Assembly: GCA_025363795.1 (NCBI GenBank)
Contig: JANYLE010000057.1
Location: forward strand, 1 to 24,368
DNA length: 24,368 bases
Direction: 5' to 3'
Source: Mariniphaga sp.
Lineage (GTDB): Bacteria > Bacteroidota > Bacteroidia > Bacteroidales > Prolixibacteraceae
The translations under genes and the position numbers were made by a program. The notes beneath the pieces were generated by a model. That model was not told where the DNA came from and searched no databases. It saw only the letters and a list, made by a program, of their open reading frames with translations. Every line of letters starts with the position of its first letter. The first letter of the stretch is position 1. Positions 16,283 through 24,368 of the stretch are shown piece after piece.

Positions 16283-16370
16283 AGCAGTGAGTCAGAGGTC
16301 TTTCAGATGATAAATGGAATCAATTAATAATCAGGTTATCAAGAGTTATTAATCATCAAAAACCAATGTC

Positions 16371-17492
16371 ATGTCAAATAATTTAATCACCGTGGCCACT
16401 TTAGGTCATATCCATGAGGCAGATAGGTTAAAAGGATGGCTTAATTCTGCCGGGATCGAGTCTTTTATTCTCGATAAGGGATTAGGTATCGAAAACGCGG
16501 CTTGCCTTGAGGGAGTAGTAGAATTACAGGTCTTCGAAAACGATGCTGCCAAAGCTTTGGAGATAATCGGGAGCGTAGATATTGCAAAGGACAATGAGAC
16601 ACATTTTTCAGATTCTGAAATTCAATTGATTAAAAAAATAGTTGTTCCCGTTGATTTCTCGCCATACTCTTTAAATGCTGCATGCTATGCTGCTCATGTT
16701 GCAGAGCAAAAAAATGCATCAATCACGTTGGTTCATATTTACTTTAATCCGGTAACGAATCCGGTTTCTTATGATCATTTTTATTCATTTCCGGCCAACG
16801 TTGCCGAAACGCTAAGTGAAATTGTCGAAAATGCGGGTGAATTGATGGAAGAATTCAAAGGAAAGCTTAATTCGTTTATGGTTAACTATGAAATTTCAGG
16901 GATTCAATTGAAAACGGAATTAATTGGTGGTATAGCAGAGGAAGCAATCCTCGATTTTTCAGAAGCAGGCAAGTATGATTTGATGATTGTTGGGGTTCAG
17001 GGAAAGGAAGCAAATGGAAATTGGTTTGGAAGTTTTATGACTGAAATTATAAACAAAGTCAGAATTCCTGTTCTTGCTATTCCTGGCGACGCATCTTATA
17101 AAAAGTCGATGTTTAAGAGGCTGATGTATGCGACAAATTTTGACAAATCGGATGGAATGGCCATTCGGAAATTAATAGGCATTGCCAAGCCGCTTGAAAC
17201 ACATATTAGTGTTGTCCATATCGATGATACCCGTGATAATCCTTTTATTAATTACGATTTGGCTCATTATAAGGAAAAATATATTGGGAATATTGAAACG
17301 GATATGGACTTTGACTTGATTGTGAATAAAAACAGGGCACGTGGAATTGAAAATTATATCGTTGATAAGAATATTGACATCATTGCTGTGACTTCCCACA
17401 AACGGAACATTCTCACTTCCTTATTCAATCCGAGCCTTACAAAGGCGTTAATATTCCAGCTTAAAATTCCGATGCTAATCTTTCATGCTTAA
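16371..17492 (+). CDS. Fusion protein: DUF2007 domain plus two universal stress protein domains
   Basis: A 373-residue soluble protein. Residues about 4-68 resemble DUF2007, the 'putative signal transducing protein' family (ATLGHIHEADRLKGWLNSAGIES followed by VVELQVFENDAAKALEII). Residues about 87-238 form a first Usp domain (IKKIVVPVDFSPYSLNAACY, YDLMIVGVQGKEANGNWFGS, PVLAIPG). Its nucleotide loop reads G208-x2-G211-x8-G220-S221, one residue short of the usual G-2x-G-9x-G(S/T), so ATP binding is plausible. Residues about 248-373 form a second Usp domain (LMYATNFDKS, DIIAVTSHKRNILTSLF) that lacks that glycine loop. The role is probably in stress or energy-status sensing; the DUF2007 addition is unusual and untested. 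Single gene with its own likely promoter. Confidence 0.82.
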   Translation: MSNNLITVATLGHIHEADRLKGWLNSAGIESFILDKGLGIENAACLEGVVELQVFENDAAKALEIIGSVDIAKDNETHFSDSEIQLIKKIVVPVDFSPYSLNAACYAAHVAEQKNASITLVHIYFNPVTNPVSYDHFYSFPANVAETLSEIVENAGELMEEFKGKLNSFMVNYEISGIQLKTELIGGIAEEAILDFSEAGKYDLMIVGVQGKEANGNWFGSFMTEIINKVRIPVLAIPGDASYKKSMFKRLMYATNFDKSDGMAIRKLIGIAKPLETHISVVHIDDTRDNPFINYDLAHYKEKYIGNIETDMDFDLIVNKNRARGIENYIVDKNIDIIAVTSHKRNILTSLFNPSLTKALIFQLKIPMLIFHA

Positions 17493-17771
17493 TTCTTGAG
17501 GCTTATAAGGGTAAATTGACAGTCGGACGATTAAACTAATCTGACAGATACTTTTTTGGCATATATTTTGTTTGATTTTCTTATAATATATTAAAGAAAT
17601 TAGTTTATTTGTAGATGAACATTGAGTTTGACTTGGTAATTTAAAGCGACCTTAATTAATGTTCTGAAACGATATAAAATAATACCCAAGGAATAAACAT
17701 AGACTATTTAGAAACAAGCTCTTGCATGATTTATTCATTGGATATAGGGTTTTAATATTTATCATTATTGA

Positions 17772-18845
17772 ATGAAGATTTTATACTACTTAAAAAGGTT
17801 TGGGTATTTATGCTCCCGAGGAATTCTTTTCGTAATATTTGGTTTACTGGTTTACTCTTGCACCTCTTTACGAGACATTGGAATTCAAGTGGCGGTTTCA
17901 CCGGAATATCCAATTACATCAGATATCCAGAGTCTGGCATTGCTCAACCGAAGTATGAATGGTCAATTTACAAATGTTTCATCTGATTCCCTTGAGAAAA
18001 TTTTAATAGGAAATCATATGTTGCTCGATGCCGTTTTTCAGGACAGTCTTGCTGCCGATACAGTTATTCGGGTTACTGCCAAATCTCTTTTTGAGTCAGG
18101 CAGGTTTGATGTGGTAGTTCCCAAGGATAGAAATATTTTTCGCAATGACAGCAGTGTTATCGCCAATCCTTTGAATATAAGTAATATAAAAGATGTTTGT
18201 GACGTTTTTAATGTTGATGCAGTCCTTGTCCTCGAAGGATTTGCTGAACAATTAAGTACAAAATATTGGGTTGGAAATGAAGGTCCTGAAAATCTGACTG
18301 TCGTTTATGAGGCATCTTCGGATATTACTTATCAATCGGAATGGCGTCTTTACCGACCAAATGAACTTAAGACGGTGATACGATTTCAGGTATCCGATTC
18401 TATTTATTGGAAGAATTTTAGTTATTCTCTTGAAGATCTGTATTCAAAAATGCCCAGAACAAAAGAGGCCTTACTCAACGGAGGAGTTGCCAGTGGTTTA
18501 AAAATGGCAGGTTACATCAGTCCAAGATGGGTCAATCAAAATCGCCATTATTTTATAACAGGAATTAACGAAATCGATGCTGCTGTGCCTTTGATTAATG
18601 AAAATCGATGGGAAGAGGCAGCTGCAATCTGGACCAAATTCGAGACGAACCCTTCAAAAAAGATTAGAAGCAAAGTTGAATTCAATCTTGCACTTGCTGC
18701 AGAAATGAACGGCGATATTGATCTGGCTATCGAGTGGGGACTTAAATCGTATCATGATAAGTATTTAAAGGTAACGGAGGTTTATCTGAAAACCCTTGAT
18801 AACATCCGAAAAGAACGGCAAAAGGATAATAAGAAAGAATATTAA
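17772..18845 (+). CDS. DUF6340-like lipoprotein, copy A
   Basis: A 357-residue predicted lipoprotein: a 29-residue signal with lipobox LVYSC (Cys30). The body has an N-terminal alpha/beta part (IQSLALLNRSM, TAKSLFESGRFDVVV, VCDVFNVDAVLVLEGF) and a C-terminal helical TPR-like part (NRWEEAAAIWTKFETNPSKK, VEFNLALAAEMNGDIDLAIEWG). This layout resembles the DUF6340 family of Bacteroidota lipoproteins; no function is known. The next gene is a paralogue with the same layout. The 279 bases upstream (17493-17771) hold no promoter or terminator I can support. Confidence 0.7.
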   Translation: MKILYYLKRFGYLCSRGILFVIFGLLVYSCTSLRDIGIQVAVSPEYPITSDIQSLALLNRSMNGQFTNVSSDSLEKILIGNHMLLDAVFQDSLAADTVIRVTAKSLFESGRFDVVVPKDRNIFRNDSSVIANPLNISNIKDVCDVFNVDAVLVLEGFAEQLSTKYWVGNEGPENLTVVYEASSDITYQSEWRLYRPNELKTVIRFQVSDSIYWKNFSYSLEDLYSKMPRTKEALLNGGVASGLKMAGYISPRWVNQNRHYFITGINEIDAAVPLINENRWEEAAAIWTKFETNPSKKIRSKVEFNLALAAEMNGDIDLAIEWGLKSYHDKYLKVTEVYLKTLDNIRKERQKDNKKEY

Positions 18846-18945
18846 GGTGTAACTTTGGCATTATTTTTATTCGCGTCTCCATTTAAGTTTTCCTGAATAT
18901 TATTAAATGCTTTGAAAAACAATCAATTAACAAATTAATCTTGTC

Positions 18946-19983
18946 ATGAGAGTCATTGTCAGTTTTATGTTGATTTTGTTTGCAGGATTGATTATAACCT
19001 CCTGTGTAACGACTCAAAGTGTTCCCATCGATCAGCTTGAGCCTGGGAAAGTAAGTTTACCTACAACAATAAGAAAAGTTGCTTTGATCTCCCGCAATTT
19101 TAGATTTTCGGTTGATACTTTGGCCGGATATTACAATGTTGATTTTCGTCTTAAAAAAGCATCAAGAATAGAAAACCTTCTGGTTGATAGTATCGCAGTT
19201 ACAAAAAGTCTCGATAATCTTCGGAAAACCTTGTTAAAATCCGGACGATTTGATGAAGTTTTTGTTTATCCATACAATGCCATAAAATCCCATATAGGTG
19301 ATAAGGAGTTGCCATTTTCATCGGAATATATTCGATCACTATGTCGTGAAAGCGAAACTGATGCAGTTGTATCGCTTGAGATGCTAAGCTTTTTTTATAG
19401 CCGGCATAATGGTTCTTCAGGCAAGGCGATTGAGGGAGCTGCCAATGTTAAGGTTACGGCAATCTGGTCGGTTTACACACCTCAAAGTGATGGCGCAATT
19501 GACAGGTATACGCATTCTGAAGTGATCAAATGGAGTGAAAACGAGCGGAAAAACGATCGCCATAACCTTCCGGATCGAAAAGATGCCATTTCGATAGCCT
19601 GCGGTGTCGCAGCCAAAAATTACAGTAAACGAATTGTTCCTTACTGGGCTGAATCGTCGCGTGTTATTATTGGTTTGAATGGTTCTGACTGGGAGAAGGC
19701 GATCTTATTTGCTTCAAAGAATAAATGGGAAGCGGCTGCCCAGATCTGGCAGAAATATACTGAAAGTACGCAAAAGAGGGTTGCTGGTGTTGCCGCTTTG
19801 GATTATGCCGTTGCACAGGAGATGCTTGGAGACATGGAACAAGCAAATATTTGGTCAGGTAATTCTGTTAAACTGCTCAAAGGTGGCGAAACTGGCAAAA
19901 TCGCCAGAGACTATGCCGCTACGCTATACGGAAGGAAGTTAAAAGCAGCCGAGTTGAATTCCTTATTAAAAGACAATCATTAG
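18946..19983 (+). CDS. DUF6340-like lipoprotein, copy B
   Basis: A 345-residue predicted lipoprotein, signal peptide with lipobox IITSC (Cys20). It parallels the preceding protein: IRKVALISRNFRF matches IQSLALLNRSM, LLKSGRFDEVFV matches LFESGRFDVVV, CRESETDAVVSLEML matches VFNVDAVLVLEGF, and NKWEAAAQIWQKYTESTQKR plus AVAQEMLGDMEQANIWS match the TPR-like end. The pair therefore arose by duplication, though divergence is large. The 100-base gap contains TAACTTTG at 18850-18857, a perfect -7 box without a good -33, so the gene may be read with copy A or from a weak promoter of its own. Function unknown; the likely location is the periplasmic face of a membrane or the cell surface. Confidence 0.7.
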   Translation: MRVIVSFMLILFAGLIITSCVTTQSVPIDQLEPGKVSLPTTIRKVALISRNFRFSVDTLAGYYNVDFRLKKASRIENLLVDSIAVTKSLDNLRKTLLKSGRFDEVFVYPYNAIKSHIGDKELPFSSEYIRSLCRESETDAVVSLEMLSFFYSRHNGSSGKAIEGAANVKVTAIWSVYTPQSDGAIDRYTHSEVIKWSENERKNDRHNLPDRKDAISIACGVAAKNYSKRIVPYWAESSRVIIGLNGSDWEKAILFASKNKWEAAAQIWQKYTESTQKRVAGVAALDYAVAQEMLGDMEQANIWSGNSVKLLKGGETGKIARDYAATLYGRKLKAAELNSLLKDNH

Positions 19984-20052
19984 ACTTTTATCCGTAAAAT
20001 TTTATTTTGAAGGTTTGGAGGAAACCTCTTATAGCTTTTCATTTGTATTTGT

Positions 20053-20066
20053 CCCGAAGTATCGGG
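20053..20066 (+). terminator. Small hairpin after the DUF6340 pair, weak terminator candidate
   Basis: CCCGA and TCGGG form a perfect five-pair stem with loop AGTA, followed after six bases by a short T-rich stretch. It lies between the copy B stop and the M48 protease. The stem is short and the T-run interrupted, so termination is uncertain. Confidence 0.3.
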
Positions 20067-20116
20067 CTATCTTTTCCGTTAGTTTTTAATTAAAGCGCTA
20101 TTATTAAATCATTTAA

Positions 20117-21352
20117 ATGGAAGTATTTCTCTATTATTTTATTCTGATTATTCTGATTGTCAATTTTGTATTTGAGCGGTGGCTCGATTATCTGAACACT
20201 TCAAATTGGTCTGTTGGACTTCCACCTGAACTTTTAGGAATCTATAATGAAGAGAAGTACCAAAAATCCTTGGCCTATGAAAAGGCAACCTACCGATTTA
20301 CTGTCTTTTCCGAATCATTGGGCTTCATTGCAATTTTGCTGATCTATGTGATCGGTGGATTCGGTTGGCTCGACTCATTCATTCGGTTAAGAGTAAGTAA
20401 CCCAATTCATATCTCGCTTGTTTTCTTTGCAATTTTAGGTCTTATTACTGAAATTGTTTCATTACCCTTTAGTTGGTATGCAACTTTCGTTATTGAGGCG
20501 AAGTTTGGATTTAATAAATCAACGCCACGCATCTTTTTTCTTGATCAGCTTAAAAGCCTGCTAATGGGAACCATAATAGGAGGCATAATTCTATACCTGA
20601 TTGTTTGGATTTACCTGATTTCCGGTAACCTATTCTGGATATATACTTTACTGGTTATAACCATCTTTTCGATTCTCATGTCGATGTTTTATTCGAGTGT
20701 AATTGTGCCGATCTTCAACAAACAGACACCGCTTGGTGAGGGTGACCTTAAAACTGCCATCAAAGAGTTCTGTAAAAAAACCGGGTTTGTTCTGGACAAT
20801 GTTTTTGTAATCGATGGATCTAAGCGGTCAACCAAAGCAAATGCCTACTTTACCGGTTTAGGGAGCAAAAAAAGGATTGTTTTGTACGATACCTTGATCA
20901 GTGAATTAACCACGGAGGAGATTGTAGCTGTTTTGGCGCATGAAGTAGGTCATTATAAGAAACATCACTTATGGTTGGGACTGTTTGCTTCATTAATTTC
21001 TACTGCAATAATGCTTTTTGTCTTTTCATTGGTAAGCAGCTATCCTGTTTTCGCCAAGGTTCTTGGATCAGATATTTCAGGTTTTCATTTATCAGTTATT
21101 TCATTCGGGATATTGTATTCCCCACTCTCCTTGGTTTTTAGCTTGGGAACGAATTCTCTGACGAGAAGGAACGAATACCAGGCCGATCAGTTTGCTGCTG
21201 AAAACTACAATAGCGGATATCTTGCTTCCGCGTTGAAGAAATTATCAGTTAATAACTTAAGTAATCTGACACCTCATCCGGCTTATGTCTTTTTCCACTA
21301 TTCGCATCCAACCTTATTACAAAGATTGAAGAAACTGGCTGAGATTAAATAA
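20117..21352 (+). CDS. Ste24-type integral membrane zinc metalloprotease (M48 family)
   Basis: A 411-residue membrane protease resembling CAAX prenyl protease 1 / Ste24. Zinc ligands are His275 and His279 in VLAHEVGHYKKHH with catalytic Glu276, and Glu353 in RRNEYQADQFA; the family's SHP near 396-398 is present in HYSHPTLL. Hydrophobic stretches at about 1-20, 62-80, 97-125, 147-175, 177-200, 285-310 and 323-345 fit the seven-helix barrel. The FNKSTPRIFFLDQLK and NAYFTGLGSKKRIVLYDTL motifs are also typical. Bacteria lack prenylated CAAX proteins, so the enzyme probably clears misfolded or lipid-modified membrane proteins. The first ATG gives the expected N-terminal membrane helix. A neighbouring M28 peptidase follows about 100 bases later. 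Confidence 0.92.
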   Translation: MEVFLYYFILIILIVNFVFERWLDYLNTSNWSVGLPPELLGIYNEEKYQKSLAYEKATYRFTVFSESLGFIAILLIYVIGGFGWLDSFIRLRVSNPIHISLVFFAILGLITEIVSLPFSWYATFVIEAKFGFNKSTPRIFFLDQLKSLLMGTIIGGIILYLIVWIYLISGNLFWIYTLLVITIFSILMSMFYSSVIVPIFNKQTPLGEGDLKTAIKEFCKKTGFVLDNVFVIDGSKRSTKANAYFTGLGSKKRIVLYDTLISELTTEEIVAVLAHEVGHYKKHHLWLGLFASLISTAIMLFVFSLVSSYPVFAKVLGSDISGFHLSVISFGILYSPLSLVFSLGTNSLTRRNEYQADQFAAENYNSGYLASALKKLSVNNLSNLTPHPAYVFFHYSHPTLLQRLKKLAEIK

Positions 21353-21367
21353 TCTGATGCTTTCGGC

Positions 21368-21398
21368 TTGTTGAATTTGAAAAATAAATATACGTTCG
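21368..21398 (+). promoter_or_regulatory. Weak promoter candidate for the M28 peptidase
   Basis: TTG (21368-21370), a 20-base spacer and TACGTTCG (21391-21398) fit the Bacteroidota promoter with one mismatch in the -7 box. The ATG is 52 bases downstream. Offered only as a candidate. Confidence 0.25.
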
Positions 21399-21450
21399 CA
21401 GGTTGATTTCTAACAGGATCAAAATTTTGTAATATTGTCAAATTATTATC

Positions 21451-23112
21451 ATGAGGATAAAATCAATATTTGCGCAACTGACTATCGCTTTGCTTTTTAT
21501 GGGAAGTTCATTTGTTCAGGGACAATCAGTTGATGAAGCATTAAAAACGATCAATGAAACTTCGCTTAAAGGACAACTGAATTTTTTGGCATCTGACTGG
21601 ATGGAAGGGCGCGAATCGGAGACAAAAGGGGCTTATATGGCTGGAGATTATATCGCTTCCATATTTCAGGTATTTGGTATTGAACCTTTCGGGGATATGG
21701 AATATACTTTTCCTTTGAAAGGGCAGAGAGCAGCTATACCGGAAGCTAAACCATCCTATTTCCAGAGTTTTAATATCGTGAAATATAAGATGTCTGAAAA
21801 ACAGTCATTTAGTCTTATAACCGAACTAAATGGGGCGCGTTTGACAAAGAATTTTGATTATGGAATCGACTATAATCTTAATGGGATTGAGACGAATATG
21901 GACATTGATGCACCGGTTGTTTTTGTCGGATATGGTATCAAAAACGATTCTTTAAAGATTAATGATTATGCCAGGGTAAACGTCAGAGGTAAAATTATTG
22001 CCCGGCTTGATGGTTATCCCGGTTTTCGTGACACGACTTCAAGTTCCTATAAGAAACTGAAATTTAGAAATCTGTGGAATGACAAAGAGAGATGGGCAAG
22101 CGAATCGGGTGCAATTGGGGTAATCAATCTATCTGCCTATCCCAGCAAAGATTTCGGAAAGGTAAGCAATCTACCTTTCAGGTATAAATATGGTGACATT
22201 GAGGCAGATAAAACACCCGAAAGATATTATGAAAAAAAGGCTGTTCTTGTAATTGACTCATTACAAAAGACTATACCAGTAATCCGCATTTCTGCCCGGT
22301 TACAGAATGAACTTACATCGATTATTAATATAGACATCTTTAGCTTCGAACAAACGGCTAAAAATGATCTTAAACCTGGTTCAAAGGAGATTAATGGTCT
22401 CAGAATTGGCCTGAAAGCTGGCGTTAAAAGTGAATTGATGACGGTACGTAATGTCCTTGGGATGATTGAAGGCGAGAACAAGAATGAGTTTATCGTGGTC
22501 GGAGCTCATTACGATCATCTTGGAAAATATTCAGAATATATTTTTAACGGAGCCGACGATAATGGATCCGGAACAGTGGGAATGATGGCGATTGCACGTG
22601 CGATGAAGGCTTCGGGTAAAAAACCAGCTAAATCTATCATATTTGCAGCATGGACCGCTGAAGAAAAAGGTTTGCTTGGATCAGAATATTTTGTGAAGAA
22701 CTTCAGAGACTTGTCCCGGATTGCAATGAATGTTAACTTCGATATGATTGGCCGAAGTTCATTGAAAGATTCAGTCGGGAATAAATGCGGAATGGACTAT
22801 ACCAAAATATTTGGTGGTTTTCAGGAACTTTCACAGAAGAATGTGAAGAACTTTGGCTTAAACCTTGATCTTAAATATACTGCTACGGAAAAACCGTCGG
22901 GTGGAAGTGATTATGCCCCTTTTGCAGCTCGTGACATTCCGGTAATCGCCTTTATGGCTGCAATGCATCCCGATTATCATCAACCTTCGGATGAGGTGGC
23001 TAAAATTGAGTGGAAAAAGATGGAGGACATTGTCAAACTGGGTTTTCTAAATATCTATGAATTTGCGAATTCCGATCTAAAGGGATTTAAAATTCCATTA
23101 AGTATTAAATAG
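21451..23112 (+). CDS. Secreted M28-family zinc aminopeptidase with PA-domain insertion
   Basis: A 553-residue exported peptidase. Signal peptide is residues 1-24 (core LTIALLFMGSS, cleavage after VQG). Zinc site residues are in family order: His353 in VGAHYDHLG, bridging Asp369 in GADDNGSG, catalytic Glu404 and ligand Glu405 in TAEEKGLLGSE, Asp431 in NFDMIGR, and His510 in HPDYHQPSDE. Between an N-terminal segment (LKGQLNFLASDWMEGRES) and the catalytic domain, roughly residues 150-310, a protease-associated domain is inserted (PVVFVGYGIK, VRGKIIARLDG, GVINLS). It likely removes N-terminal residues from peptides in the periplasm or outside. A sorting-domain C-terminus for type IX secretion is not seen. 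It starts 98 bases after the M48 gene. Confidence 0.92.
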   Translation: MRIKSIFAQLTIALLFMGSSFVQGQSVDEALKTINETSLKGQLNFLASDWMEGRESETKGAYMAGDYIASIFQVFGIEPFGDMEYTFPLKGQRAAIPEAKPSYFQSFNIVKYKMSEKQSFSLITELNGARLTKNFDYGIDYNLNGIETNMDIDAPVVFVGYGIKNDSLKINDYARVNVRGKIIARLDGYPGFRDTTSSSYKKLKFRNLWNDKERWASESGAIGVINLSAYPSKDFGKVSNLPFRYKYGDIEADKTPERYYEKKAVLVIDSLQKTIPVIRISARLQNELTSIINIDIFSFEQTAKNDLKPGSKEINGLRIGLKAGVKSELMTVRNVLGMIEGENKNEFIVVGAHYDHLGKYSEYIFNGADDNGSGTVGMMAIARAMKASGKKPAKSIIFAAWTAEEKGLLGSEYFVKNFRDLSRIAMNVNFDMIGRSSLKDSVGNKCGMDYTKIFGGFQELSQKNVKNFGLNLDLKYTATEKPSGGSDYAPFAARDIPVIAFMAAMHPDYHQPSDEVAKIEWKKMEDIVKLGFLNIYEFANSDLKGFKIPLSIK

Positions 23113-23146
23113 AAACTGTACAGGCGAAGATGAGATGGAAAGAAGA

Positions 23147-23178
23147 TGTGATGATAATAAGAAAGATTTGTAATTTTG
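23147..23178 (+). promoter_or_regulatory. Promoter candidate of the FabG-like gene
   Basis: A perfect -7 box TAATTTTG (23171-23178) lies 20 bases after a TGTG that imperfectly matches the -33 box (TTTG). The ATG at 23201 is 22 bases downstream. Confidence 0.4.
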
Positions 23179-23200
23179 TTGAATAATAAAATAATAGAAA

Positions 23201-23947
23201 ATGAAACTTTTAGAAGGAAAAACAGCAATCGTTACCGGCGCATCACGCGGAATTGGTAAAGCAATTGCAATTAAATTTGCTGAAGAAGGGTGTAATATAG
23301 CTTTCACCGACCTGTTTTACGATGATATCGCGAAAGCGACTGAAGCAGAACTTCAGGCGATGGGTGTCAAAGCCAAAGCATATCCGTCAGACGCTTCGAA
23401 GTTTGATGATACACAGAATGTTGTCGCACAAATTATTGCAGATTTTGGCTCAGTGGATGTTCTCGTAAATAACGCCGGAATTACTAAGGATACTTTGCTG
23501 ATGCGAATGACAGAAGCCCAATGGGACGCAGTGATTACTGTCAACTTGAAATCGGTGTTTAACTTTACAAAGGCGGTACAGGCAGGCATGCTCAAACAGA
23601 GAAGTGGCTCAATTGTCAATATGAGTTCTGTTGTTGGAGTAAGTGGTAATGGCGGTCAATCGAATTATTCAGCCTCAAAGGCTGGTATTATTGGTTTTAC
23701 TAAATCAATTGCTAAAGAACTCGGCTCAAGAGGAATTCGCTCAAATGCAATAGCTCCCGGGTTTATTATCACTGAAATGACAGCTAAAATACCTGAAGAT
23801 GCGCGGAAACAGTGGGAAGCAACTATCCCGATGCGCCGTGGCGGATTACCTGAAGAGGTCGCTAAAGTTGCATTGTTCCTTGCTTCTGATCTTTCATCCT
23901 ATGTTTCAGGACAGGTAATCAATGTTTGTGGTGCTATGAATTGTTGA
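23201..23947 (+). CDS. fabG: 3-oxoacyl-[acyl-carrier-protein] reductase, FabG type
   Basis: A 248-residue classical short-chain dehydrogenase. Cofactor loop TGASRGIG is at 12-19, NNAG at 90-93, active-site Asn115 (TVNLKSVF), Ser143 (NMSSVVG) and the YSASK motif with Tyr156 and Lys160. Other FabG hallmarks are ITKDTLLMRM, RSNAIAPGFI.TEMT, IPMRRGG.PEEVA and LASDLSSYVSGQVINV. Length and motifs fit the NADPH-dependent reductase of fatty acid synthesis. The C-terminus reads VCGAMNC, where many relatives have a GGM tail. The rest is standard. It has its own promoter-like boxes and a strong terminator about 100 bases downstream, so it is likely a single-gene unit. Another SDR of narrower substrate use cannot be fully excluded, but FabG is the best call. 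Confidence 0.9.
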   Translation: MKLLEGKTAIVTGASRGIGKAIAIKFAEEGCNIAFTDLFYDDIAKATEAELQAMGVKAKAYPSDASKFDDTQNVVAQIIADFGSVDVLVNNAGITKDTLLMRMTEAQWDAVITVNLKSVFNFTKAVQAGMLKQRSGSIVNMSSVVGVSGNGGQSNYSASKAGIIGFTKSIAKELGSRGIRSNAIAPGFIITEMTAKIPEDARKQWEATIPMRRGGLPEEVAKVALFLASDLSSYVSGQVINVCGAMNC

Positions 23948-24050
23948 TTCATTTAAATTGAGTTTGTGAATCACAATGATTTAAGACTTTATAATACTGT
24001 GATTTATATTTTATTTATAAGGATTTGCATCGTCAATAAAATACATTTTT

Positions 24051-24082
24051 AAAAAAGAGCTGGTAATTCAGCTCTTTTTTTT
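24051..24082 (+). terminator. Strong Rho-independent terminator downstream of fabG
   Basis: AAAAAAGAGCTG, loop GTAATT, then CAGCTCTTTTTTTT form a perfect 12-pair stem followed by T residues. Because the A-run on the left mirrors the T-run, it could also end transcription from the opposite strand, though no convergent gene lies next to it. It ends the fabG unit. In the surrounding gap 23948-24272 the only other signal is the candidate promoter at 24213-24242. Confidence 0.85.
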
Positions 24083-24212
24083 AGAAAACCTATGAAAACA
24101 CCTTGTCTTATTGAAAATTTAATTGGTTATTTTGTGAATTCCGATGAGTAGCAGCAACATTTTTTTTTGACAAAATGGAATCCATCTTTTTTAGTCAGAA
24201 TGAATTATTTAA

Positions 24213-24242
24213 TTTGCACTAACAGGCTCAATTTTAGGTTTA
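24213..24242 (+). promoter_or_regulatory. Promoter candidate of the truncated last gene
   Basis: TTTG (24213-24216), an 18-base spacer and TAGGTTTA (24235-24242) fit the Bacteroidota promoter with a mismatch in the last -7 base. The ATG at 24273 is 30 bases downstream. Confidence 0.35.
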
Positions 24243-24272
24243 TATGTATTTAAGTGTTATCATATTGACTAG

Positions 24273-24368
24273 ATGAAGAATAAAAACCTTTCGTTTCGAC
24301 TGAGTATTTATTTTTTAATCTCCGAGACCATTCTTTCGGTAATCATCATTCTTGTTGGCTATAACTAT
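24273..24368 (+). CDS. N-terminal fragment of a membrane protein, possibly a sensor kinase or phosphatase
   Basis: Only 32 codons are visible before the window ends. The product starts MKNKNLSFRLSIYFLISE and continues with TILSVIIILVGYNY: a short basic head (KNKN..FR) and one long hydrophobic segment. This N-terminal form (SFRLSIYFL) is common in membrane-anchored sensor histidine kinases and SpoIIE-type phosphatases of Bacteroidota, but no catalytic part can be seen, so the family is a guess. It follows a strong terminator and a candidate promoter, so it begins a new transcription unit. Confidence 0.55.
   Translation, partial: MKNKNLSFRLSIYFLISETILSVIIILVGYNY

Noticed and set aside
20053..20066. 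CCCGA/TCGGG palindrome as part of a mobile element or repeat
   Set aside because: No second copy or flanking repeat was seen in the window; a small terminator-like hairpin is a simpler reading.
24092..24151. Nineteen-codon reading frame after the fabG terminator (MKTPCLIENLIGYFVNSDE)
   Set aside because: Too short, no ribosome binding site and no other support.

Overview
The window reads as a chromosomal segment of a Bacteroidota bacterium, moderately AT-rich. The evidence is the gene families (YncE/DUF5074 propeller lipoprotein, tandem DUF6340-type lipoproteins, DUF2490, fused two-subunit E1 dehydrogenase), many lipoprotein signals, and promoters of the Bacteroidota type (a TTG-like -33 box, about 19-20 bases, then TAnnTTTG). 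A Bacteroidales/Marinilabiliales-like lineage is plausible, but the exact taxon is a guess. No mobile element, tRNA, rRNA or CRISPR array was seen.

Layout. (1) 1-6950, minus strand: a tight leucine / branched-chain oxoacid catabolic operon. Its order is fused E1 alpha-beta of a 2-oxoacid dehydrogenase, methylcrotonyl-CoA carboxylase (MCC) beta, methylglutaconyl-CoA hydratase, MCC alpha (biotin carrier), and the start of an acyl-CoA dehydrogenase cut by the window edge. Together they would take 2-oxoisocaproate via isovaleryl-CoA, 3-methylcrotonyl-CoA and 3-methylglutaconyl-CoA to HMG-CoA. E2, E3 and HMG-CoA lyase are not in view. (2) 7081-7996, minus: riboflavin-pathway lumazine synthase (ribH) with its own promoter and a clear terminator, and a small YwbE-family protein. 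(3) 8189-9076, plus: a PAP2-type phosphatase. (4) 9100-13785, minus: a vitamin B12 capture operon with promoter, cobalamin riboswitch, PKD-containing surface lipoprotein, BtuB-like TonB-dependent receptor and BtuG-like propeller lipoprotein. (5) 13852-14571, minus: a DUF2490 protein. (6) 14719-24368, plus: M20 aminoacyl-histidine dipeptidase, a DUF2007-Usp-Usp fusion, two tandem DUF6340-like lipoproteins, Ste24-type M48 protease, M28 peptidase, FabG-like reductase, a strong terminator, and the first 32 codons of a membrane protein.

The most informative part is the B12 operon. The promoter abuts the aptamer, so the whole transcript should be controlled by cobalamin. The propeller lipoprotein has a surface-export-like sequence after its lipid cysteine. 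The first gene encodes a PKD lipoprotein with no known role, and the receptor carries an odd cysteine-containing extension before its signal peptide. The other items of interest are the DUF2007-Usp fusion and the DUF6340 pair. The rest is conserved housekeeping and catabolic content.
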